Assembly (NCBI RefSeq): GCF_041296385.1
Contig: NC_091015.1
Coordinates: 93,914,004 to 93,978,003 of the forward strand
Length of the DNA: 64,000 bases
Direction of reading: 5' to 3'
Source: Aphelocoma coerulescens
Lineage: Eukaryota > Chordata > Aves > Passeriformes > Corvidae
In this document: positions 13,438 through 23,700 of the stretch, in pieces
Layout of the letters: each line of letters opens with the position of its first letter
How positions within the stretch are numbered: position 1 is the stretch's first letter
Notes under the pieces: model-generated
Seen by the model: the letters and a program-made list of their open reading frames with translations, nothing else
Databases searched by the model: none
Told to the model about the DNA's origin: nothing
Made by a program: the position numbers and the translations under genes

Positions 13438-14412
13438 TCATCCCCCACTCGGCATTGGAAAAGGATTTTTGGGGAAACAATTGGCAAAGGCAGGGTTTTG
13501 TGAGGGAAACCATGGATGAAAAAACGGATTGGGAATACACTGGGGGTAATAGGACATAGGGTAAAAGGGAAAGGTGGGATTAGGAAAGGGAGACTGTAGG
13601 GGGGGTTTACAATGGAGATATTGTCTAACATGACTACGATTTTTTGCATATATACTGCCTTTCACAGGAACACCATCAGGCCCAGTGACCTGCGATGCTT
13701 GTAACCCTTTTCTACCTTGTATGATTTTGAATTCCACCACCTCTCCATCTCCCAAGCTTGGGATGCATTTTTCAGGGTTATTCCTTTTAATAGCAGTTCT
13801 ATGCACGAATATGTCTTGCTGGTTATCACACCTTGTTATAAAACCATAGTTTTGTTTAACATTATACCATTTCACTGTCCCTAAGATCTTAGCTACTATG
13901 GTCTTTTCCTTTTTCCGAGTGGCTGCTGTTTTCTGTCTCGCTGTGTCTTTGCTCTCTCTTTCGGTCGCTCCCGTGTTGGAATTATCGGCGCTGCTGGTTC
14001 CGGCGCACTTTTCCCGGGGTCGCGTTCGGGGCCGCGCGGGCCGGGCCGGGCCGCGCCGCTCCGTTCTCCGTGCATCGCCTCCTCTGGTCGCAGCTGCGTT
14101 GCCACTGCCAGGCGCTGCATCTCGGCGGGCCCCCCAAGCGATGGCCCCCCCGTGCCCTGCTCCACCACGTGTTTCGGCTGGGCACGGCTCCGCTCCGCCG
14201 CCGCCAGCCGCCGCCCGCGCGCCGCCCCTCTCGTTCGGGCGCTCTCGGGGCTCGCTCCACCACGGGCTGCGCGGGGCCGGGCGGGCACTGCCGGGTCCCG
14301 CCGCTCCTGCCGCGCCTCGCTCCGCCACCGACACTGCGGCCCGCGTGGCTCCGCCCGCGCACGGGAACCGTCTCGCTGCTGCTCGCAGAGCGCTCGGTGC
14401 ACGTGGCCTGGG
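13438..14412 (-). pseudogene. Linker plus Y-box cold-shock domain, CSD element copy 1
   Basis: This 324-codon open frame follows directly after the TGA at 14413 and stays in the same frame as the matrix-like part. The first ~165 residues are an Arg/Ala/Gly/Pro-rich linker from GC-rich DNA. The cold-shock domain is encoded at about 13645-13896. It has the strand-1 signature 'GTVKWYNV', RNP1 'NYGFITR', RNP2 'DIFVH', then 'TAIKRNNP', 'GDGEVVEF' and 'VTGPDGVPVKG'. These are typical of animal Y-box proteins (YBX1/2/3), which bind single-stranded RNA and DNA. The tail (about 13438-13614) is rich in Phe, Pro and Tyr and lacks the basic/acidic islands of host Y-box proteins. There is no ATG ahead of the domain, only near-cognate codons such as GTG at 14332-14334. 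It is intronless, so it derives from a processed mRNA. Whether it is translated is unknown. Confidence 0.88.
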
Positions 14413-14754
14413 TCACACGGTCCCTGAGCCAGGCTTCCCTTCACCAGGACACAGCTGACATTGCTCAACAGTCTCGGTTATTAAATAATATTCACGAAAA
14501 TATTCTTCCATCGGCATATATTTTGACTCAAATATTAACTGGGTCCAAACGGTCTTCCAAAAGCTCTTGGTAAGAATCAAATCCCAAGAAACATAGAAAA
14601 AGTCCTTAAACAACCATGCCAGGAAGTGTTTCAGTTCTTTCTGAGCTTGAATCAAGCTAAAATTTGCAAACCGTTGTTCAAGAATCATTTTAAGTTTAAG
14701 ATAAATGTCCATATGCGGCTCTGAAAGCCAAGAGTCTTCCCACGGTTCCTCCAT
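14413..14754 (-). pseudogene. Gag matrix-like N-terminus, CSD element copy 1
   Basis: This 113-codon frame starts at an ATG and ends at TGA (14413-14415). It begins 'MEEPWEDSWLSEPHMDIY' and contains 'ELKHFLAWLFKDFFYVSWDL' at about residues 40-59. That hydrophobic helix pattern, placed just after the leader of an LTR element, suggests the matrix (MA) part of a retroviral Gag, which targets assembling cores to membranes. Copy 2 has the corresponding start and helix. The frame continues without shift into the linker and cold-shock domain after the TGA, so the stop probably broke a longer fusion protein. The MA label is an inference from position and helix pattern, with no close family match by eye. 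The functional state is unknown. Confidence 0.55.
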
Positions 14755-14872
14755 TGTTTAGATATGGAATAGCAAAACAAAACCAAGAAGAAGAATCCAA
14801 AGTTTCCAGGGTTTACTCACACAAAGTCGCTAAGGGATTGGGGATCGTTCTGCCCTCAAATCCCCACCATTA

Positions 14873-15159
14873 TGTTGCAGTGGGGATACTGCAACACGCC
14901 TATATCCAACCAGGAGTCCCGTGGAAAAGAAATATATACGGACGGATTCTTGCTAGATGTTTCAGAGATGTTTATTTCCCCAGCTGCATGGCCGGGCTCT
15001 GCCGAGAGGCTCTGCTGCAGTCAGCACCCGAGCTGCTTTGCCCGCGCAGGGGAACACAAACCAACCAATGGGGAACGAGGCTGAGCAGGGGCAGGGAAAC
15101 CCCGTGTGTCTGTGCCCTCAGGGCTCCCAGGGCTACAGGCGGGGGAGGAGACCCCAACA
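14873..15159 (-). repeat. 5' LTR of CSD element copy 1
   Basis: This 287-bp LTR is the direct-repeat partner of 12933-13220. By hand I count three substitutions and one single-base gap between them. It carries the element's promoter and the AATAAA signal. The target duplication GAAGTC follows immediately at 15160-15165. Confidence 0.92.
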
Positions 15160-15601
15160 GAAGTCTTTCTCCTGTGGGAGGGATCCCATGCTGGAGCAGG
15201 GGAAGAGTGGGAGAAGTCCTCCCCCCTGAGGAGGAAGGAATGGCAGAGACAACATATGATGAACTGACCACAGCCCCCATTGCCCTGCACCTCTGAGGGG
15301 CCAGAGGGAGAGAAAATCAGAAGTGGAGTCTGGGAAGAAGGGCAGGGTGGGGTGAAGGTGTTTTTAAGATTTGGGTTTACTTCTCATTACCCTACTCTGA
15401 TTTGACTGGCAATAAATTCAATGAATTTTCCCAAGTTGAGTCAGTTTTGCCTGTGAGAACAACTGGTGAGAGAACTCTCCCTGCCTTTATCTCAACTCAG
15501 AAGCATTTTGTCTTATTTTCTCTCCCCTGCCCAGCTGAGGAGGGGAGCAATACAGTGGCTTTGGTGGACACCTGGCATCGAGGCACAGTCAACCAACCAC
15601 G

Positions 15602-16022
15602 CATCCCAACACAGACAGGCTCGTTAAGTACACAGGGAAGCATGCTGACAACTGGCTGAACTGGCGAGGTTCAGAAGGGCTGTGATCAGGACCACAAAGT
15701 TCTACTGGAGGCCATTCACTAGCAGTGTGCCCCAGGCACTGGTAATGGGTCCAACCCTGTTCAGCAATGAGCTGGGTAATGGGACAGAGCACACCCTCCA
15801 CTAGCTCGTAGATGAAACAAGCCTGTGAAGAGTGGCCGATATACCAGGTAGTTGTTTGTGCTGCCATTCAAAAGGACTTGGAGAGGCTGAAGAAATCTGC
15901 AAAGAGGAACCTCATGCACTTTGAGGAAAATGAAAGCTCTGCACATAGGGAGAAATAACCTTATGCACCAATATGTGCTGGGAGCCAGCTGACTAGAGAA
16001 CAGCTTTGCAGAGAAGCCTTTC
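15602..16022 (+). mobile_element. CR1 LINE reverse-transcriptase fragment, right part
   Basis: This is the continuation of the CR1 copy that stops at 12257. The plus strand shows 'ctggctgaactggcgaggttc', 'ggtaatgggtccaaccctgtt', 'gtgctgccattcaaaaggac' and 'gagaggaacctcatgcac' in the CR1 order. These correspond to the palm and thumb part of the CR1 reverse transcriptase in decayed form. Confidence 0.85.
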
Positions 16023-16059
16023 TTAAATGACTCCAGTAACTCTGTAAATTGCAGATCCT

Positions 16060-16340
16060 TGTTGGAGTAGCAACATGGTGGGATGCAAGAAGTTACGGAA
16101 ATTCTTGGGGTGTGTCAAGGATATTTTATTCATTAAAGCACTTGTGGCAAACAAGGGTGATGCACAATTGGATCTGATATTCACTAACAAAGAAGTGTTG
16201 CTGACTGAGACAAATGTTTTACTGACAGCTGACACAAGTTCTGAAGGACAATGAGAAGATAGAGCCAGAAGATAGATGGTGGTGTATGTATGCTTGGAGG
16301 CCCAGAAAAGAAGAGCAGAAGTTAAAATGAAAGATATTCA
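16060..16340 (+). mobile_element. Possible CR1 upstream (endonuclease-RT linker) fragment
   Basis: The stretch 'ggatctgatattcactaac' and 'caaagaagtgttgctgactg' resembles the CR1 segment between endonuclease and reverse transcriptase. That segment lies upstream of the RT in a normal element, so this would be a separate or rearranged copy placed downstream of 15602-16022. The similarity is weak. Confidence 0.4.
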
Positions 16341-16379
16341 AAATAGCTAAAAGGAGAGCTTTATTTACCATGAAGACAG

Positions 16380-16555
16380 TCACATAGTAGAAGAGGTTGC
16401 CCAAGCTTTTTCAGTTTCCATCTTTGGAGACCTTTAAGGTCAAACAGGAAGAAACCCCAGCTGACCCTTCTTTGAGCTGGAGGTTCAAAACTAGATGAAT
16501 TCCTGAGTTACCTTGGAGACTGAATTTTCCTACAGTTCTACCATCTCTTTTTCTA
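16380..16555 (+). mobile_element. CR1 LINE 3' end fragment
   Basis: This plus-strand CR1 3' region shows 'gaagaggttgcccaagc', 'tttggagacctttaaggtc', 'agctgacccttctttgagct' and 'ggaggttcaaaactagatga' in the usual order. It may be the 3' end of the CR1 copy that is split at 12257 and 15602. Confidence 0.7.
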
Positions 16556-17400
16556 TTCATTTTTTTTTACAAAAATCTTTCATTCCAGAATAAAGAGTAA
16601 AACTACAGATTATTTTTTAACTGCTATTTTAAATTAATATCCATTACATAAATCACCCATTCAAGGCCTCTGTATTTCACAGACACCTCATTAGTCATTT
16701 TTCCCCATGGTATAAAGTTGAAAATATATCACTATATATTTCTGTAAGTCAGTTCTAAGTCATGCTAATTGATTTAAATAGCTTTAAATGGATTAAAGAA
16801 AACAGTTGCTATCAGTGCTGACCTTGCAGCACGCATCATCTTTTAGATATTCTGTTCTGTAACATTTTTAAGGAATCAGTCAAACATTATGCAAATAACC
16901 TTGTGTTTCTGATTATTTAAAAAACTCTCAGCTTTGAACTTGTTTTCCTGCTCTGCTTCAATTAGAGCATGTTGAAGAGATTATTTCATCTCTCAGAATT
17001 TTGTTCTCAGCTGTACATGATAAATTTCAGACTTTAGACTGAACCTACACATTTTTTGAGCAGTTCAGTTAAGATATTGACTGTTGCATTTGCTCATCAA
17101 AGGTATAAAGAAAGTCTTCTGGACTACTCCTGGTATTGATCGTTATTTAAAATGCAGACCAAATAGCATTTATTATACTGCTAATATTTCAGATTTCTTT
17201 CAAAAGGTCTTAAGAGAATTGAAAGGATGTACTTGAAAAGCTGGGCTCTGTCCTACTTTCTGTCACATTAGCAAGGTACAGAAGTAATATCAAGAAGTGT
17301 GGAAAACTTTCTTTTGAAAACTTTATTTTGTGAATTTCTTTCTTGAAATGGGATTAATTATATTTGAATCCAAACTTCACACACAGTATTAAAAATATAT

Positions 17401-17545
17401 GTGTTGGGATTTGGGTTGTTTTTTTTTTGTTGTTGTTGTTTGCTTGCTTGTTTTGATTTGGTTTGGTTTGGGGGGTTTTTTGCTTTGTTGCTTTTGGTTT
17501 TAGTTTTGGTTGTGTTGGTGTTGGGATTTGTTTGTGGGTATTTTT
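17401..17545. repeat. G/T-rich low-complexity tract
   Basis: About 145 bases of the plus strand are nearly free of A and C, built from TTG, TTTG and GGTTTT units. Open frames across it on the minus strand are Lys/Asn/Gln/Thr repeats and are not genes. Confidence 0.85.
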
Positions 17546-18652
17546 TAAATTTTGCTCGTTTCCAATAGAGGCCATAGCATTTGAGGTTGAAACAAGAAAG
17601 TCTTAATGAATGTCTGCTGCTCTTCTTTGCTCCAGTTGGGTTTAGAGTCACTACCAGGCAAAATTAAGAAAATCAAGGGAAGCTGTCAGAAAGGGGTGCA
17701 CAGTGAGAAGACATGAGGTGAGAAGGGTAAGGATGATCTTAATTTGGGATACTTTCAAGGGAGTTCAGTGAGAAGAGAAGGTGTCTGTTTCTTGAGAGAG
17801 TGCAGAAAAGGCACAGCATTTGCTCCCACTCTTGAAGGTTAGAAGCTTTTATAAAATGTCGTCTCAGCCAGTGAAGACAGCCACAGTGATCTGCCAGAAA
17901 CGGGGAGAAAACCTTTCACTGGGAAAGTGTTGTAGTAAGGTTGGATGTATGACATGACCTTTGTAATATACACTCTTAAAACATCTGAAGTGGAATTAAA
18001 AATTTCAGCTCTTTCTGGTTTAATAGCAAATGTTGCTAATTATTTGAGCTAGGAATCTAGAAACTGAGCAAGGCTTTTTGCTGAACATATGCCTCTAAGA
18101 TATGCCAGCAGAATATTTTACTGTCATGACCAGTTTTGTTGCCTGAGCAGAAAACAAACATGAAAGGGCAGCCTAAGGCACAGTTGGAAGGTCTGTTTAA
18201 TTACTGTTGCTGGCAGAATTTATTTTCAGAAATGTTATCACAGAATTTGAAATAAAAATGTCTCCTGGCACCACAAGAGCTTTTTCAGATATCACTCTCA
18301 AATGTGACACTTCTGAACAAGTTGGAGGAAAAAGGAGAGAATATTGTGCCCACTGACTTCTGACAAAATGCTATAACCCCAGAAATACTAGTTTTAAGAG
18401 AATTTCCATGTCATCAACACTTACAGAACAGAAGCAGCCCTGAATCCCTCAAGACCCCTGCTAAACCACCAAGGCACAGTCACATTGCTTCAGCTTCTGC
18501 TGATTTATTATGCTTTTTTGATTTCTGCTCTTGGACATGGAGAGAATGCCTAAGGCTTCTCAGTACTAACCTGCTTAGCTTTTGTTTCTGCTGTGCATAG
18601 AGAAGACTTGAGTGAGTCCCCAGACCAAAACTAAGACCGGACATAGCTGGTG

Positions 18653-18684
18653 TCAGGTAAGGTATCAGGTAAGGTAAGGTAAGA
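18653..18684. repeat. GGTAA short tandem repeat
   Basis: Imperfect tandem copies of GGTAA occur here, including a duplicated 'tcaggtaaggta' unit. Confidence 0.7.
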
Positions 18685-19006
18685 TCTATAATTTAAAGAA
18701 AAGAATCTCTGAAAATGCTATGAGAACACACTTTTTTCCCAGTAGGCTGCTGCAGTGCCTACCTGGTCATAACTCACTGCTGTGTGAGGTCCCAGGCAGT
18801 GGTGCTTGCTCTGATCCTGTCTGGTACCTGCATTCCTGGCCTGGCAATGTGGCACTGGCTGAGGCAGAGCACACTGCAGGTGGGTGAGGAAGGCTTGGTG
18901 GGCTCCAGACTTCAAGGCAGAAGGTGAGTGCTTGTAGCAGTAGGTGGTGAATCTGGGGCTGGATTCCTGGCTTGGACAAGTGAGACCTGTAAGAAAAGAA
19001 AACACT

Positions 19007-19052
19007 GGAAGGAAGGCAGGAAGGAAGGCAGGCAGGCAGGCAGGCAGGAAGG
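19007..19052. repeat. GGAA/GGCA tetranucleotide microsatellite
   Basis: Blocks of GGAA are followed by about seven GGCA units. On the minus strand this translates as repeated Leu/Pro/Ala/Cys runs, which explains the long open frames there; they are not genes. Confidence 0.9.
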
Positions 19053-20479
19053 CCCAACCAACTGAAAAAAACCTCAAAGCCAACTAACAAACCAAATGGG
19101 AGAAACAGGGTGGATGAGCCTGGGGTCGCATTGTAAGAAGGCAGTTTCCTGCAACTCCAAAAACTGGTTCCAGATCTTCTGCTGCATCAGGCAATGCCTG
19201 CAATGAGAGATGGCTGCAGAGCACACTGCAGTGAAGAGCCTTTATATTGTTTGAAATTCAGTGCCAAAAAACTTTCAGAGTATCAAAGCCACTTATAATA
19301 TCACATTTTGAATGTGGTCCAATCAGTGATAATTAAAATTATTATAACTAAGAAATGAGAAGATAGAGTACGTATGATATTAATGTAAAATGAAACGGAT
19401 GAGGAGTCTTCCTTAGCACACATTCCCAGATTTAAAATAAGTTGAATAGTTCTTGTCAATGTTACAGATTTATCATCTTTGATCAACACTATGGTCTCTT
19501 CCAGTCTGCACGTTATGTTCTGGTGCCATGGCTCATTGATGTCTATTACAAAATCACAGACATATTAGCTCACCTTTACTATAATCCTCCAAACCTAGAA
19601 CCAAACAAAACACCTCCTTAGAAGAATGTCAAACCCAAGAGACCGACAGTGTTGCAGCAAGATATAACAGCCACACACCATGCTCAGAAAAACAAGGCAC
19701 AGCAGTGTCCAGAGTACTGCAGGCAGGACACCTTTGCAAATTATAAACTGCTACTTGCATCTTTTAACATTTTTTTCTGCTGCAACTGTAGAAGAAGAAA
19801 GTGTAGAAGAAAAATTTTGAATACCAGCAAGACACACCTTTATCGTAGGGCTTGGAGAGAGCTTTCCTATGAGTCTCAAAGGATTCTTGATTACAAGCAT
19901 CTAATCTGCAGAGACAAGCAAAGAGAAAGAAAGATAGCAATAAGTTCAATAGGATCTTACCACTGACTTACTCCTCTTGGCATTCTGCTTTTCTTACTCA
20001 CCTCTACTACAGAGATTTGAAGAACTGAAATATTTAAGTAACTTTGTAGCTAAAAGCATCTGGGCTAATATTTGGTGTCTTAAATGCAGAAGGTGTTGCA
20101 AGTAATCAGTTTGTATCTCAAAAAGTAAATATTGGAATGCACCTTGCTTAGCATTATGGAGAAGCAAATGTCATAATACTTCTATACAGCTATCTAGGTA
20201 TTGCTTTACCTCAATAATTTGCATCATGACTTCCCAGTGAAGAAAATTCCACATATTCATCCACAGCATTTGAAATACTTCCATGTTTTTCTGAACTCAG
20301 CAGCCATCATTGCCACAGCATGCTCCCTCTTCTACTCCTTTTCAGTCTTTCTTTTCAGGATGCAACACATTTTGCTGTTTAATTCTCATGTACTCTTGCA
20401 GTCCCATGCCTTTACTCAGAAAATCCAGTAATTAGTCTTGTTGTTTTCTGATTCCTTACCATTTTGTGGTATAACTGAG

Positions 20480-20790
20480 ATCATAGAATAATAGAAGCAT
20501 TTAGACTCAAAGGAACTCTGAAAGTCTTCTGACTCAAGCACAATTCCAAACAAGACTCTTGAAAGCTAATTCAGGTTACTCTGGATCTTACCCACATGAG
20601 TTTTGAACACCTCCAAGGATATTGATTCCACAACCTCCCCGAACAACATATTTCAGTGATTCAATGCTCTTGTGCTGAAGAATTTCTTCCTTACAACTAC
20701 TCAGAAGTCTCCTTTTAAGTGCTGTTTCTTCTCTTTGCTCTGTTGTGCTTGTGAAAATTCATGCCCCCTGTTTTCTCTAATTCTGCTTTG
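20480..20790 (-). mobile_element. CR1 LINE 3' fragment
   Basis: This diverged CR1 3' end has minus-strand sense. The plus strand begins 'atcatagaataatagaagc', the remnant of the CR1 terminal 8-bp repeat in reverse complement. It continues with 'gttttgaacacctccaagg' and 'ctgaagaatttcttcctt'. Confidence 0.8.
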
Positions 20791-23700
20791 GGTGATACAA
20801 GACTGGATCATCCATGCAAGGTGAAAACAAATGTAGAAAAATATACTATTCTTGAAATATCTTGAAAATAGGAGTCCCTATTAGTGTGACTAATTCTGCT
20901 TTCACAGGTAAGAGCTGTTCTACTAGTCATATTTTTACTTAGGGTAAAAAAAAATGTAATGCAAACAATTATTAAAATAACCCCTGCTTCTTCTTTTTCA
21001 TTAAAATCTCTTGTCTCCCTGTACCTGTTACCTTCCTACAGGTCTTGCAAATCTCTGAGTGAATCGCTCAGTCAGAGTCATTGTTGCACCAAAGTCTACC
21101 ATATAGGAAGCTGACAAAATTACCCCTTCTGCTTTGCATTCTGATAGTATTTTCTAAAGGGGATAAAACAATTTGCAACATAAATGCACAGTATTCGACT
21201 ATCCAAATGCCTGAACAAAATGTATCATGAAAATGTGTGAGCTTGTCCAAACAAAAAGACATCCAGCTTTTCTAAAGAAATTATGCTGTACATTCCCGGG
21301 CCTCACATTTATTTCCTAAAATGCTTCTTGACTGTTTGGATACTAGAGGTTTGCTTTTTAGGGCTAGTTTAATTGCAGAACTACTCTGCAGAACACTTGA
21401 CCACAGCCTTATCTCAGAAGAAAAGTACAAAATTTCCATCATTTCCATGGAGACACCATATAGTCTTGGAGACACCCTACAGTCTTCTGACCCTGGTGTA
21501 AGAGTCCTCAACCCTGCTGAACTCAGTTCAGGTAGGAATTTGCAGAACAAGACACATAGCTTCACAGGAGAACTCAAGTTTACCTTCACATAGGAAGAGT
21601 TTATCTAAGAGTTTTTACCTCCTTGAGTTATTTCTCTTCTTTATTGATGAGGAACTAAAAGAAAAGTTAAATTCCTGAGAAAATTTCCTTTTTTCCTGGT
21701 TAATTTGAAAGCACAGTCTGAATGGAAAAGACTGAGAACAATCAGCTAAGACTTGGAGATGCCAATATACTGTACCATCCAACCTCCTCAATGATGAGAG
21801 CTCAACATGAGGACAACCTACTGCTGAATCAAAAGTAAGTCTCTTCTTAGCAGGGGAAAAAAACAGGGAATCTAGGCAAAAGATAGAGAGAGCTGAAGAA
21901 AGTTCCTTTAAGTGATAATTCAGTCTCCCTGGGTTTTTTTTTCCTGTTTGTTTTATCTAGCAGGCTGAGAAATGTAGTATTCTCTCCAGATGAGAAGGTG
22001 AAGATAGTCTTCACTGGAATTGAAAGAGGTATTTAATGAACTCTGCTGATGATATCCCTAGTAACAGAACAAAGAATTGCAGTGAAATGTCTGACTTGTT
22101 TTGTATTCACAGGAGTTCAACTTAATAGTAAAACTTAATGTTCTACTAATACAAAATCAGGTTATCCATCCTGAAAGGTCTTCTTAAGTGACAGGAAGAA
22201 TAAAACAAACAGGCAGGCAGTGCAGCAAAAATGTTTTGCACTTATTTTGTTTTTTTAATTATTTAAGGAGCTGTACACAATGTTAAGCTTAGATGCAAAT
22301 GTTGAAATGCTTTCTCCATGAAGTATGATGCAACCTTCCCACAATGTCTTGGAGCTATTCCCCTTCAGTATGCAAAAAGATGCAAAGTGTCACGGGGGAG
22401 TGGCATGACAACACATATGTTTCTCACCATTCCTTCACTGTACAGTTTAACAACTCCATATCACAGGAGGCACTTTACTCCTCAAAGCCTTAAATGACAT
22501 GCCCCATCAAAGTTCTTAATGTAAACAGTATGAACTATTTTTATGTTTCATAAAGGAACTGCTAACTCCCCTCCTCCTCACTCAGCTGCACAGTTACTGT
22601 GCTCTGGAAGGGGCACAGCATTCTTTCTGGATGCCAGTAGGAAAGGCACAAATGGTGTAACAAAACTGCTTTAATAATAATTAAAAAAAAAAAAAAAACA
22701 CAACAGAAATAGGAAGATAAATACAGTTAGCAAGTAAACCTTATGCTTCTTCAGGTGCTGGAAATCTTCTGCAGCATCAGACAGGGCCGCAGCACGATCC
22801 TATCTGTGGAGAGGTTCATTCCCACCCAGTACCATGTCTCCTTATACCTAGTGTAGCAAACAAAACTATTCATCCTGTTTTGACATTTGTTTCTCCATAA
22901 TGCTCTTTCTTTACGCCCACCAGAGCATGCCTCAGTAAACATATCTGGGAGCTTTATCCAGTAGCAGTACGCATCCAGAGCCTTCCAGCATCTGCCCTCC
23001 ACTGCTATATACTTGGGGATATGCAGCAGTCGCTCTCGAAACCACATGGATATACCAAGCCAAAGACCCAGTATGGCTGTCAGGGCTTGATGGAGATTGT
23101 TGTCTCTTGAACATAATGTCTTCCCTAAGCCCCAAAATGCAATGATATTTTTTGGTTGCTTCCCTTGGGGAGCTAAGACAGAAAAAGGTATACAAGAAGG
23201 GAGCACTGACTGGAAAAAAAAGACTGTGATGAGATGACAGCCTGTGGCAAATAGTGTATCTTCCCACTCTGGAAAGTCTAATGGTGCCTACAACTCTAAA
23301 GTTTTTTCATTCCTCTGCTGTCAACAAACATCTGTGAAATGAGGGCTGATTTAAGTACAAGATAACAGCAGCTGTTGGTGTTTGTCTTTCCATTATCTGT
23401 AGTGCCACAAAGGTATGCAAGAGATCTGCTTATGATGGGCTCTGTAACTGTCCCTTCTCTGATGGGATATGTGCTCTTCAAAAACAGATGGAAGGCTTCC
23501 AAATGTCACACAAAGAAAGTAGTAGATTCACACACAAAGTTCAGAAGCATAAAAATTTATATTCAGTGCAAAAATCCTCTTCTTTTTCTCTTCAGTATCC
23601 AATTCAGCACACTGGATGTATTTGCCTGGTGGATGAAACAGAACAGTGTAATGGAGACAGTAGAAGTGCTAGAGTTTGAAGGTATGGTGTCATCAAGGCA

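Larger units (their letters stand above)
12927..15165 (-). mobile_element. Non-autonomous ERV carrying a cold-shock domain, copy 1
   Basis: This complete LTR-flanked element (12933-15159, 2227 bp) lies in minus-strand sense. The 6-bp target duplication GAAGTC is exact on both sides (12927-12932 and 15160-15165), which fits ERVK-like integration. In element order it holds a 5' LTR (14873-15159), a primer-binding-site candidate, a conserved GTGAGTA donor-like site (14814-14820), a Gag matrix-like start, a GC-rich linker, a Y-box cold-shock domain, a 3' noncoding part, and a 3' LTR (12933-13220). There is no protease, reverse transcriptase, integrase or envelope, so it must have been mobilised in trans. 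The LTRs differ by about 3 substitutions and one 1-bp indel (hand alignment), so the insertion is young compared with its surroundings. Confidence 0.9.
12258..15601 (+). mobile_element. ERVL-type solo LTR, split by the CSD element
   Basis: This is a plus-strand avian ERVL LTR beginning TGTATTGGGTTTGTG at 12258. It ends near 15601 after '...gtcaaccaaccac', where the family normally ends in CA. The body contains the family's degenerate repeated units built on 'gctggagcag' and 'cctgcagccc' (12560-12930) and the late 'ttctcattaccctactctga' segment (15385 onward). Flanks are TATCC on the left and CATCC on the right, consistent with a 5-bp target duplication with one change. Positions 12933-15165 are a later insertion plus its duplicated target. 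No internal ERVL genes are present, so this is a solo LTR of about 1.1 kb once the insertion is discounted. Confidence 0.85.
16556..20479. other. Unassigned sequence with several simple repeats
   Basis: I see no gene or named transposon. Simple repeats here are listed separately: a G/T-rich tract at 17401-17545, a GGTAA repeat at 18653-18684, and a GGAA/GGCA repeat at 19007-19052. Confidence 0.4.

Noticed and set aside
13898..14573. Long plus-strand open frames (186 and 167 codons) over the GC-rich part of copy 1
   Set aside because: They are antisense to the element's linker, have no protein signature, and arise because GC-rich DNA has few stops.
18718..19090. Minus-strand frames with Leu/Pro/Ala repeats
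   Set aside because: They are driven by the GGAA/GGCA microsatellite and have no flanking gene evidence.
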